64,000 bases of DNA, taken from NCBI GenBank assembly GCA_041871065.1, contig CP168942.1, positions 1,272,501 through 1,336,500 of the forward strand, read 5' to 3'. The notes beneath the pieces were generated by a model, which was given only the letters and a program-made list of their open reading frames with translations, made no database searches and was not told the origin of the DNA. Of this stretch, positions 19,662 to 27,774 are shown piece after piece (position 1 is the first letter of the stretch; each line of letters begins with the position of its first letter). Source of the stretch: Weissella confusa. GTDB taxonomy: Bacteria; Bacillota; Bacilli; Lactobacillales; Lactobacillaceae. The translations under genes and the position numbers were made by a program.

Positions 19662-19973
19662 ACCAATGTCTGGTTTACTTAATCTCGATTATCGGCACCA
19701 GCCGGTACGACACAGTTTATAAGCCGTCACTTGTGAATTTCAAAAATTCGCCTTGTGAAGGCTTATTTACCGCACGCTACAACTTGTGAAATCCGGCCGG
19801 TTCACAATCTATACCACTCGTTTTCTCTCGACGGAAGGGCTGAGCCCTGTTCCGCCTACAAAAACACCCAGAAATCACGCCATTTTAGGCTGAAATCCGG
19901 GTTTTGAAAATTTTTCGGAGTCCGGCACCTCTCGGTGCCGAAAAAACCTGTCCATAATCTTGACATCAGCGCC
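19662..19973 (+). other. Non-coding 3' tail of the IS with hairpins and TTGTGAA repeats
   Basis: About 310 bases between the orfB stop and the right end, far longer than the few tens of bases usual in IS3 elements. It contains ATAAGCC...GGCTTAT with GAATTT/AAATTC inside; TTGTGAA...TTCACAA around CCGGCCGG; GGGCTGAGCCC; and GGCACCtctcGGTGCC directly beside the terminal repeat. TTGTGAA occurs three times direct and once inverted. No open frame is seen. The same tail occurs in copy 2 (20839-21150). Confidence 0.75.
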
Positions 19974-20838
19974 CCCCAACATAAACACTATTATCATCAT
20001 CCGGCATTGAAGCCTCACGCGTAACAAAAATAAATTGCACGTTGCCACCCGCAGTTAGCTCTTTATATCCAGTCGCTGCTTTAGGGTGACCGTTCATATT
20101 ATCTATAACAACTAATCCACCGTTTTTCTGACTATGTAGCGCTGAAACAACTTCCTTAAAGCGCTTTTCTTCATCGTGAGTTGAAAATGGATAATCTGGC
20201 AATAATTTATTAGCAATATTCGTTTTGAAATCCTCTGTTTGGTCGTATTCATAATACCGAATGAATCCAGGAATCTTATCACGTCGGTCCTCAACAAAAT
20301 TAATAGCCAGTGCGGACTTACCGATACCACCAATACCGGTTAAGATAATCGACGTTTTGTGCTCATCAAAAAGCAACTTATCCATTTTCTTAAGCTCCGT
20401 CTGTCTACCGATTATCTCGCGATCATGTGATGAGAAATTATCAGCGACAGCGTAATCCTGATGTACATTTTGGGACGCTTCTAGATTTGAATTATCAAAT
20501 GCCAACCTAATAAGGTCGACAAAAAAACTAATCAATTTATATTCCCATTCTTTGTCATCAACATTTCTGTCGTCAAAACGACTAAACAGTCCCATCGTCT
20601 CATCGAATCCGTTTTCTTTAAATTGATTTTCCCAAGTCGACACCAACTCGCTGTACGATTCACTCCTGTAGTAGTCCTGCACCTGATACAAGATGTTTTC
20701 GGCAATATTATCGAGATTGGGGATTATTTCCTGTTTTAGTTTTGTTTTTCCACTAGCCATCCTACTGATAGTGGACCTGCTAAACAGGGTGTTTTCATCC
20801 TCATCTACAAATAATTGAACTACATTTTCCTGACTAGG
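19974..20838 (-). pseudogene. STAND NTPase gene, 5' part (HTH remnant and NB-ARC)
   Basis: Upstream part of the gene continued at 16797-18487. It opens inside a probable helix-turn-helix (FSRSTISRMASGKTKLKQE), then a helical linker, then the NTPase: entry motif IIGRQTELKKMDKLL, Walker A TGIGGIGKSALA, Walker B GGLVVIDNM and sensor VQFIFVTREAS. IS copy 1 ends the frame with a TGA in its right terminus. IS copy 2 has removed the true start; a GTG in the IS tail (20877) gives an in-frame hybrid, but without a ribosome site. The intact protein would be about 850 aa. Confidence 0.85.
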
Positions 20839-21150
20839 GGCGCTGATGTCAAGATTATGGACAGGTTTTTTCGGCACCGAGAGGTGCCGGACTCCGAAAA
20901 ATTTTCAAAACCCGGATTTCAGCCTAAAATGGCGTGATTTCTGGGTGTTTTTGTAGGCGGAACAGGGCTCAGCCCTTCCGTCGAGAGAAAACGAGTGGTA
21001 TAGATTGTGAACCGGCCGGATTTCACAAGTTGTAGCGTGCGGTAAATAAGCCTTCACAAGGCGAATTTTTGAAATTCACAAGTGACGGCTTATAAACTGT
21101 GTCGTACCGGCTGGTGCCGATAATCGAGATTAAGTAAACCAGACATTGGT

Positions 21151-21945
21151 CTAGGCGGCCCGAAGCCAATCAGTGCGTGAGTTGATGCGACTGTTGTTGT
21201 ACCAGTTCACATACCACTCGACAGACACCCGGACATCATCAATGGTCCTGTACTCTTCGTGATAAATCATTTCGCGCTTGATGAGCGAATGGAAGCTCTC
21301 GATACGAGCGTTATCGTAAGGATGCCCCTTACGGGAGTAAGAGTGATTTATTCCAGAGTTTTGTAATGTTCCTTCGAACAGGCTAGAAGTGTATTGGCTT
21401 CCCATGTCGCTGTGAATCATCTTTGGCTTACCGTTGGCTCTTAGAGCCTTAACTACGACGGATGTTGCGAATTCCTTGGTCATCTCTGGACTTAGTCCGT
21501 ATGAGACTACGCGACGCTTTTCTGGGTCATAGACGGTTGCCAGATAAACCCACTCACGATTCATCAACTGGATGTATGTAATGTCAGTTGCCAGAACGCC
21601 ACTCAAATTATCCAACTTCTTCATGAGGTTGGGCTTTTGAGGTGTGTCAGTGGTTGTTGTTGGCTTCTTGTATGACTTCTTGACCATGCGAGATTTGAGA
21701 TTGAGCTCATTCATGAGTTCCCAAACCAAACGATCGCCAACATCAGTCTTCAAAATGAAGCGCAAGAACGCTGCGATACGACGGTAGCCATAGATGCCAC
21801 GATTGGTGTTATAAACGGCTTTAATTGCCGTTTTCAGAGCATTACGCCGTGTTTCTCGTTGGCTAGGTTGCCAGTTTTTCCATTGATAATACGTGCTTCG
21901 AGCAATGTTCAAAGCCGATAAAACGCTTGTTATGCGGTGTCCCAT
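21151..21945 (-). CDS. IS3-family OrfB (DDE transposase), copy 2
   Basis: Identical in translation to the copy-1 OrfB, including the DDE residues. It is joined to OrfA through the slippery site at 22026-22032. Intact. Confidence 0.92.
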   Translation of the reverse strand: MGHRITSVLSALNIARSTYYQWKNWQPSQRETRRNALKTAIKAVYNTNRGIYGYRRIAAFLRFILKTDVGDRLVWELMNELNLKSRMVKKSYKKPTTTTDTPQKPNLMKKLDNLSGVLATDITYIQLMNREWVYLATVYDPEKRRVVSYGLSPEMTKEFATSVVVKALRANGKPKMIHSDMGSQYTSSLFEGTLQNSGINHSYSRKGHPYDNARIESFHSLIKREMIYHEEYRTIDDVRVSVEWYVNWYNNSRINSRTDWLRAA

Positions 21946-21992
21946 TGCGAGTGACCGGTCAATGATTTCCAGTCCTAACTCGCGATTTTGCG

Positions 21993-22253
21993 TTAATTGT
22001 ACTTCGAAAGCAACACCGCGGCTCGTTTTAAAATCTCAAGTTCTTCGCGAAGTTTGGCGTTTTCCTTTTGTAATGCGTTTACATCAGCTTGCGTCCATTT
22101 TTCGCCGTCCACTTCGTGGACTGTGTACAATTTGACCCAGTTACGGATTGAATCGGCCGAAGGCCCGTATTCAGCGGCTAGTTCAGTGTAAGAACGCCCT
22201 TGGTTGTGCATCTCGACAAGAGATTGCTTAAATTCTGGTGAATATCGAATCAT
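21993..22253 (-). CDS. IS3-family OrfA, copy 2
   Basis: Identical in translation to the copy-1 OrfA: N-terminal helix-turn-helix and C-terminal coiled coil, 86 aa. It is transcribed away from the Mga-like gene. Confidence 0.92.
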   Translation of the reverse strand: MIRYSPEFKQSLVEMHNQGRSYTELAAEYGPSADSIRNWVKLYTVHEVDGEKWTQADVNALQKENAKLREELEILKRAAVLLSKYN

Positions 22254-22324
22254 ATAAAAAATGCTCCTCTGCTATTAGTTTACAGGGCAGAGAAAAATCT
22301 GTCCGTAAATCTAGCATAAGAGCA

Positions 22325-23469
22325 ACGAATACTTCATCTCGCCAACCAGCGTCTATCGCGTTAGAAAAAAGCTTGAGAACATCCTCGAAAAGTACCAAAT
22401 CACCATCTCAACTAATCTGCGTTTCGAAGGACAAGAAGTTTCAATTCGTTCATTTTTGTTTGAAATGTATTTCAAATTTTTTGGTGAAAATCTTCCTTTC
22501 GATGGCGAGACAAACGCTGCCATTGAAGAAGGTATTGCACGAATAGAAAACATAATCGGTGGCCCAACATTTAAATTTACGCAAGTTCAGAAAATCAAAG
22601 TAAAATACGTCTACTACATTGTCTTCACGCGTATGGCTCAAGGAAAAAATCCAAGCCAGCAATTGCAAACCGATCCACGGTTCAAAAAGATATTGATGCG
22701 CTGGCCAGAGCACACTATCACTGGTCTTTCGAACGCCATCTTAGCCAAATTCCCAAATTTACCGGAAGAAGATGCTAAATTAGAAAGCTACATGATGTTG
22801 CGTTATCTGTATAGCGAGGCCATGTTACCCGATTCGCCTGAGTGGGATGCGATTGTGCTTGAAAACACTGTTATCAGTAACCTAAACAACTTATTCATTA
22901 ATGAATTTGGTCGCTATTTCAAGCTTGATGCTACTAAATCTGAGACTATTTTCTCAAAAACCGTTTGCGATTCACTAAGTCGACTCCATTCACGACTGTA
23001 TTTTTTTGAATACACAAATGCCGACTATATTTTTGACCCATCAGACACAATCGCTTTGCATCAATATAACGACTATATGCAATTTGCATCTCAAATGACC
23101 AACATTATTACGCCATCTTTCAGCCACAATCGAAAAAGAGTGACCTCAAATCAAGCTGGCATCATGTACGATTACTTGTTTTTGATGATGACGACAATTC
23201 CACTTGAGTTGGTGAACCCGCCCTTCCATGTTGTCTTTGAATTTAGTCAAGGTGCGAACTTTGATTTGCTTGTTAAATCACTCTTCAAAGATCGACCAAA
23301 CGCTAACATCGTCGTTGAACGTCACATCACTGAAAATACTTTGCTTTTTGTTTCAGATATTAACGTTCAAAATCTTGATGTGCCATTCCAGCTGCAATGG
23401 CATATGCCACCAACCGCCGCCGATTGGTCAGCATTAGAAGATATTTTGGCAATTCCCGTAACAACCTAA
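22325..23469 (+). pseudogene. Mga-like transcriptional regulator, N-terminus lost
   Basis: The frame is open from the IS edge: EYFISPTSVYRVRKKLENIL, then ISTNLRFEGQEVSIRSFLFE. This is the second (Mga-type) helix-turn-helix with its conserved G-x-E-x-x-I-R motif, followed by about 330 residues resembling the Mga PRD-like and C-terminal EIIB-like parts. Roughly 100 N-terminal residues with the first DNA-binding domain are missing, removed at IS copy 2. An internal ATG at 22456 could give a 337-aa fragment without DNA-binding domains. Mga-family regulators commonly control surface-protein genes, and one lies just downstream. Confidence 0.75.
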
Positions 23470-23473
23470 TACA

Positions 23474-23516
23474 ACACAAAAATGCGCCTCTGAATTTCAG
23501 GGGCGCATTTTTGTGT
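23474..23516 (+). terminator. Terminator of the Mga-like gene
   Basis: A 15-bp stem ACACAAAAATGCGCC (23474-23488) with its complement at 23502-23516, directly after the stop codon and followed by TCTTTT. It has A/T tracts on both strands. Confidence 0.85.
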
Positions 23517-23522
23517 CTTTTA

Positions 23523-23577
23523 TGTAGGCGGTGGGACTGTGTAGTTGCGAGAGAGAAAATTCTGTCTACCACCTACA
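23523..23577. repeat. Long imperfect hairpin in the leader of the surface-protein gene
   Basis: TGTAGGCGGTGGGAC (23523-23537) pairs with GTCTACCACCTACA (23564-23577) with one mismatch and G-U pairs; the loop has GAGAGAGAAAA. Part of it resembles the IS tail (TGTAGGCGG then GAGAGAAAA near 19818-19858), so it may be a relic of a related element. The rest of 23578-23759 holds AT-rich sequence and a small CGTGAAATCACG palindrome, but no gene. Confidence 0.5.
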
Positions 23578-23759
23578 AATATTTACTATATAAGATTCCT
23601 AACATTCATCGTGACAAATTTCGAACAATCAGAACAATCAATGGTCACACTCGCTTACTAATCGTTTTCACATATTTGTCCAATGCCGTGAAATCACGGT
23701 GTGACGTTCTACGCCCTACCTGTCAGAATTAACTTACTTAATTAGTCGAAAGGTAGGAA

Positions 23760-25235
23760 ATGATTATTTTTAAACTAGCAAAGGTTTCAATAATGGTTGC
23801 ATCCTTACTTGCAACTACGTTTACCGAACCTGTCCTGACATATGCCACTGTAACTGATTCTTCTAAAGCAGTCGCATACGCCCCTGTTAACAACGGGGAT
23901 GGTACTATTACGTTTATGGACAGCCTTTGGTCGATTATTAGGGCGCCGGGCGAAGGCACAATGCAACAAGACACATACCTAATTGCCCATCTTTCTGGCG
24001 GGCTGAGTTGGTCAGAGGCATTCACTAGAGCGAGTTCATATTACTTTGCTCGCGATGACAATGACTTGTATGGCTACGAAGAAAGTTTGCCATACATGCA
24101 ACTTAATTCCTGGTATAGTGGCACTTCCGGGTCATTCGGGGCTATCGCTGGTACAAAGTACGAAGATTACATTGCACCAACTTCCGTTCCAAACTTAAAG
24201 TTGAGCGATAAAAAAGGGAAATACGGCATTTGGGAGTCGAATACCGATGGTGGCATTGATCCTATCAGTCAAAACGTCCAGCTATTCTATAAGTCTATGG
24301 CATCGAACGCCATACCAACTACGCCAACGGTGGCAATCGGTAAGAAACAAGCCTTTTTACTTAGTGGATCAGATTTAGCCGAAGTCGGTAGTTCAGCTGT
24401 AAGTGCACGTGCAAAAGAATATGGCGCTAGACTAACGGCTGAAGGTATCAAAGAAGTGATGCTACGAACACCTGGCGCACACCCGAATGAAGTTTCAACT
24501 TTTCGAACCATCAGTGGAACCAGCACTTTTGAATACACATCACACGTTGATTCGCTACGAACGCTTTGTTATGGATTAATTGTTACTGGCGTTATCGAGC
24601 CGGGTCTTGATACGCAGCCGATTGCGCCGCCATCAACACCTGATACACAACCTATTACGCCACCAAATCGAGACGAATCGGATCCCGATTTACAACCTAT
24701 CGCGCCGCCTTCTAAAGGGGACTTTCAGCCAATTGCTCCACCCTCTACTGGTGATGTGCAACCTATTGGACCTCCTTCTACCGGAGACACGCAACCTATT
24801 GGACCTCCTGCTGACGACGACACGCTGCCTATCGGCCCCTCAAACGATGCCGAGGATAACGAAACAAGCGGAAGACTTTCTGGGAAAGATGGTGCAGATG
24901 CGGTCGAATCATCCGATGAAAGTAGCGTAAGACTTCTAACTAATAAAAGGTTGATTGACTCAGAAATTAGTAGTTCAACAACAAATGACACCATCACGAA
25001 CAAGGAAACATTAACCACCGACCTTACACTTACGCCTGTAAACGATAGTGATATTAATGTTACCGCTGAGTCTGATGACGTGCTGACCAATGACGAAAAA
25101 AATGACCGATGGGCGCCTAGTGCAACCCCTTGGTACTATCGGTTTTTCCCATGGTTACTAATTTTGTCTCTTTTGTTGAATGTGCTTCTTATTTTTAAGG
25201 TTATCCAACAAAAACGAAAGCTAGACGCTAAATAA
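23760..25235 (+). CDS. Secreted membrane-anchored surface protein with proline-rich repeats
   Basis: A 491-aa protein. It has an N-terminal signal peptide with likely cleavage after VLTYA (about residue 28), then a folded domain of about 250 residues (NNGDGTITFMDSLWSIIRAP; SYYFARDDNDLYGYEESLPY) that I do not recognise. At 24607-24843 there are about seven repeats of the type QPI(A/G)PPS with acidic residues between. An Asp/Ser/Thr-rich stalk follows, then a C-terminal helix (FFPWLLILSLLLNVLLIFKVI) with a basic tail. No LPxTG motif is seen, so it is anchored by the helix. It lies downstream of the Mga-like regulator. AAGG is 6 bases before the ATG. Confidence 0.8.
   Translation: MIIFKLAKVSIMVASLLATTFTEPVLTYATVTDSSKAVAYAPVNNGDGTITFMDSLWSIIRAPGEGTMQQDTYLIAHLSGGLSWSEAFTRASSYYFARDDNDLYGYEESLPYMQLNSWYSGTSGSFGAIAGTKYEDYIAPTSVPNLKLSDKKGKYGIWESNTDGGIDPISQNVQLFYKSMASNAIPTTPTVAIGKKQAFLLSGSDLAEVGSSAVSARAKEYGARLTAEGIKEVMLRTPGAHPNEVSTFRTISGTSTFEYTSHVDSLRTLCYGLIVTGVIEPGLDTQPIAPPSTPDTQPITPPNRDESDPDLQPIAPPSKGDFQPIAPPSTGDVQPIGPPSTGDTQPIGPPADDDTLPIGPSNDAEDNETSGRLSGKDGADAVESSDESSVRLLTNKRLIDSEISSSTTNDTITNKETLTTDLTLTPVNDSDINVTAESDDVLTNDEKNDRWAPSATPWYYRFFPWLLILSLLLNVLLIFKVIQQKRKLDAK
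24607..24843 (+). repeat. Tandem QPI(A/G)PPS-coding repeats
   Basis: Degenerate repeats with units of about 24-48 bases encode QPIAPPS, QPITPP, QPIAPPS, QPIAPPS, QPIGPPS, QPIGPP and LPIGPS. They form a proline-rich, probably extended stalk segment. The two central GD-QPIGPPSTGD units are nearly the same at DNA level, so the number could vary between strains. Confidence 0.8.
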
Positions 25236-25249
25236 TTTGAAGCTGTACG

Positions 25250-25288
25250 AAAAGCCCTAACTCTTTCAACAACGGAGTTAGGGCTTTT
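25250..25288 (+). terminator. Terminator of the surface-protein gene
   Basis: A perfect 14-bp stem AAAAGCCCTAACTC (25250-25263) with GAGTTAGGGCTTTT (25275-25288), 11-base loop. Confidence 0.92.
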
Positions 25289-25392
25289 ATTGTATGCATA
25301 TCATTTTTAGTAGCTTCCCTTTAGTATTTATCAGATGTCCGTTTTGCTGTAATCTATATAGTATTAAACACAATTTTAACGGAGGCAGTATC

Positions 25393-26964
25393 ATGCATGT
25401 CACGTTGGTTTCAACCTCAGACGTTCACGGGTATTTCCGTGCGGATGACTTTCGCCGACCACTTTTGAATACGCGCATTGGCTTGTCACGTGCCGTAACC
25501 ACTATGAATGAACTTCGTGCGCAAGCTACCGCAGATGATGTGGTAATTGCCATCGATAACGGGGACTTTATTCAAGGTTCACCGTTGACCAACTACATCG
25601 AAAAAATTGATCGCGATGACTTGGGAATTTACAACGATTTGGCGAATACTGCCAGCTTTGACGTCCGCATTCTCGGCAATCACGAGTTCAATTATGGGCG
25701 TGACTACCTAGAAACTGCGATGGCCGGTGTCACTAATTTGTTGAACGCCAACATTCTTGACGAAACAACCGGCGAACCTTTCATTGGCAAGCCCTTCACC
25801 ATCATCAATCGTAATCACGTGCGAATCGGTATCATCGGTTTGACGACGTCATACATTCCACACTGGGAGCACCCAGATAACATTCGCGGTTTGGTATTCA
25901 ACGATCCAGTTGAGACCGCAAAGCGTTATATTGCTGAGCTGCGCCCTAACGTCGATATCCTGGTACTCGCGTATCACGGTGGCTTCTCACACGATTTGAC
26001 CACTGGGAAGCGCCTAGAAGTCCTCACGACTGAAAACCAAGGCTATGAGCTGTTGCAATTGTCTGGTGTCGACGCCTTAATTACCGGCCACCAGCACCGT
26101 ACGATTGCAAACGTCGTTAATGGCGTGCCAACCACCCAACCTGGTTATCGCGGTGAATACATCGGCGCGATTGACCTCGAGTTGGATAACACCTTGCACA
26201 TTACGCAAGCGGATGCCCAATTGATTGCGACGGGTGATTATAAAGAGCATCCCGCAATTCTTGATTTGGTCACACCCTTGAATGATCAAGTTAACGACTG
26301 GTTGGATACTGCTATCGGCACGGTTGGTGACAATATGCAGGTCACCAACCATTTCGACGCACGTTTGCATAATCACCCGTTCATTGAGTTGGTGAATCAA
26401 GTACAAATGGCTGCGACTGGTACGCACATTTCAAACACCGCTTTGTTTAATGACGAAGTACGCGGGCTACCAAATGAAGTGACCCGTCGCGATGTGATGA
26501 CAAATTACATCTATCCAAACACACTCGTTGTTGAAAAGTTGACTGGTCAGGATATCAAGGATGCTCTGGAAATTAGCGGACGCTATTTCACGCTCACACC
26601 AACTGGTGAATTGACGATTAATCCCCGTTTCTTGGAGCCAAAAGTACAACACTACAATTACGACATTTGGAGCGGGATTGATTACACCTTTGATTTCAGT
26701 CGTCCTGCCGGTAATCGTGTGACAGCGTTGACGATTAATGGTCAGCCAATGTCGATGACTGACACATTCGAAGTAACGATGAACAACTACCGTGCTACCG
26801 GTACGGGAAATTACAAGATGTACACAATCGACAAGGTTATCCGTGAGGTCCAAATTGAAACCGCCGACCTCATCGGTGACTACATCGCGGATCATCCCGA
26901 TATTCAAATTACACAACCAACGAACATCCCTAGCAAGGGATTCGTTGGCACAAAGACAAACTAA
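25393..26964 (+). CDS. 5'-nucleotidase / 2',3'-cyclic phosphodiesterase-like metallophosphoesterase
   Basis: A 523-aa, two-domain protein. The metallophosphoesterase domain shows all five motifs: TSDVHGYF, AIDNGDFIQGS, GNHEFNYG, VLAYHGGF and LITGHQHR. The 5'-nucleotidase C-terminal domain follows, with NTLVVEKLTGQDIKDALE and the nucleotide-stacking IDYTFDFSRPAGNRV. There is no signal peptide, so it acts in the cytoplasm on nucleotides or cyclic nucleotides. GGAGG is 7 bases before the ATG at 25393. Flanked by terminators on both sides. Confidence 0.9.
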   Translation: MHVTLVSTSDVHGYFRADDFRRPLLNTRIGLSRAVTTMNELRAQATADDVVIAIDNGDFIQGSPLTNYIEKIDRDDLGIYNDLANTASFDVRILGNHEFNYGRDYLETAMAGVTNLLNANILDETTGEPFIGKPFTIINRNHVRIGIIGLTTSYIPHWEHPDNIRGLVFNDPVETAKRYIAELRPNVDILVLAYHGGFSHDLTTGKRLEVLTTENQGYELLQLSGVDALITGHQHRTIANVVNGVPTTQPGYRGEYIGAIDLELDNTLHITQADAQLIATGDYKEHPAILDLVTPLNDQVNDWLDTAIGTVGDNMQVTNHFDARLHNHPFIELVNQVQMAATGTHISNTALFNDEVRGLPNEVTRRDVMTNYIYPNTLVVEKLTGQDIKDALEISGRYFTLTPTGELTINPRFLEPKVQHYNYDIWSGIDYTFDFSRPAGNRVTALTINGQPMSMTDTFEVTMNNYRATGTGNYKMYTIDKVIREVQIETADLIGDYIADHPDIQITQPTNIPSKGFVGTKTN

Positions 26965-26967
26965 TGC

Positions 26968-27008
26968 AAAACCGGCGTCATCTCGCAAATTGAGATGACG
27001 CCGGTTTT
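26968..27008. terminator. Bidirectional terminator
   Basis: A 17-bp perfect stem AAAACCGGCGTCATCTC (26968-26984) with its complement at 26992-27008, then CGTTTTAC. It separates two convergent genes. Confidence 0.92.
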
Positions 27009-27012
27009 CGTT

Positions 27013-27624
27013 TTACTTTTGTGTTAAATCTTTAATGGCACGAGCTGGATTACCCGCAACCATCGTGTTACTTGGAACGTCTTTCGTGACGACGCTACCA
27101 GCACCAACCACAACGTTGTCACCAATCGTAACACCAGGCAGGACAATCACTGAGCCGCCAAACCAAACATCGTTCCCGATAGTAATTGGCAAATCATATT
27201 GCCACCCTTCTCGACGCAAAGCCACGTCGTATGGATGATGATTTGGTGTGTAGAGTTGCGTGTTCGGACCGATAAAGCAGTTATCACCAATCGTTACCTT
27301 ACCGGCACTCAAAATTTGCAGATTCGCGTTAATGAAGCTGTTTTCACCGACAGTCAAACGCTCTGGATGTTCAATCGCCGTAATTGGGAAGTACACATCA
27401 GCTGTTTCAGCTAAATTAGGCAAAAACTCGTGCAACAGACGTGTCGCCTCTTCGATGTCCGTTTTCGCAACATCATTAATGATTTGCACGCGCTGTGCAG
27501 ATGCTTTAACAATTGCTTGAATAGCTGATTCCTTAGCATATTGGTACCACTCACCTTGATCGACTTTATCAAAGATATCAATCTCAGCGAGGCGGGCAAT
27601 TTCTGAATCATTTAATGGTTTCAT
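27013..27624 (-). CDS. Maltose/galactoside-type O-acetyltransferase (left-handed beta-helix)
   Basis: Transfers acetyl from acetyl-CoA to a sugar. It is 203 aa, with an N-terminal helical Mac domain and then hexapeptide repeats (IGDNCFIGPNTQLYTPNHHP; ITIGNDVWFGGSVIVLPGV; TIGDNVVVGAGSVVTKDVP). The catalytic His is in the NHHPYD loop, as in LacA/Maa. TGGAAAAC precedes the ATG. Its acceptor sugar cannot be read from sequence. A single-gene unit beside the ara region. Confidence 0.88.
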   Translation of the reverse strand: MKPLNDSEIARLAEIDIFDKVDQGEWYQYAKESAIQAIVKASAQRVQIINDVAKTDIEEATRLLHEFLPNLAETADVYFPITAIEHPERLTVGENSFINANLQILSAGKVTIGDNCFIGPNTQLYTPNHHPYDVALRREGWQYDLPITIGNDVWFGGSVIVLPGVTIGDNVVVGAGSVVTKDVPSNTMVAGNPARAIKDLTQK

Positions 27625-27690
27625 GATAGTTTTCCAATCTTAATCGTTATTACAGAATAACCGCCCCTAACACTTGGTCAGAGACGGTTT

Positions 27691-27764
27691 CATTTTAACT
27701 GGCAAATGAGATGTTTTTGAGAGTTTTGAGCTGTTTACGTTAGTTAATAGCGCCAGTTAAAATG
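27691..27764. repeat. 13-bp inverted repeat downstream of araA copy 1
   Basis: CATTTTAACTGGC (27691-27703) and its exact complement (27752-27764) enclose 48 bases. It lies between the araA stop and the acetyltransferase gene and may form a large 3' hairpin that ends or protects the ara transcript. There is no T run directly after it. Confidence 0.55.
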
Positions 27765-27774
27765 TCTGTCAGGT

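Larger units (their letters stand above)
18488..19973 (+). mobile_element. IS3-family insertion sequence, copy 1
   Basis: A 1486-bp element with imperfect terminal repeats that align without gaps: left TGCTCTTATG...GGACAG-ATTTTTC and right (complement) GGCGCTGATG...GGACAG-GTTTTTTC. Both GGACAG blocks lie 21 bases in. It encodes OrfA and OrfB joined by a -1 slippery site and carries an unusual 0.3-kb non-coding 3' tail. It interrupts the STAND gene and is flanked by CCC. A second, inverted copy of the same length is at 20839-22324. Confidence 0.92.
20839..22324 (-). mobile_element. IS3-family insertion sequence, copy 2 (inverted)
   Basis: Same element as copy 1 in opposite orientation, also 1486 bp. 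The two transposase ORFs translate identically in both copies, and the tail and terminal repeats match wherever I compared them. Flanks are AGG on the left (20836-20838) and ACG on the right (22325-22327), so there is no clean target duplication. Genes on both sides lack their 5' ends, which points to a deletion or rearrangement at this copy. Confidence 0.92.

Noticed and set aside
19664..19695. A possible right terminal repeat just after orfB (a 1.2-kb IS)
   Set aside because: Similarity to the left end is weak, and both copies continue for another 280 bases to a much better terminal repeat.
20112..20333. A 73-codon frame inside the STAND fragment
   Set aside because: It is out of frame with the NB-ARC motifs and is a shadow of the broken gene.
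24607..24843. CRISPR-like array
   Set aside because: The repeats are in-frame protein repeats of varied length with no spacers of regular size.
24820..24850. LPxTG-like sorting signal (LPIGP)
   Set aside because: It is not at the C-terminus, lacks the TG and is part of the proline repeats; the protein is held by its C-terminal helix.
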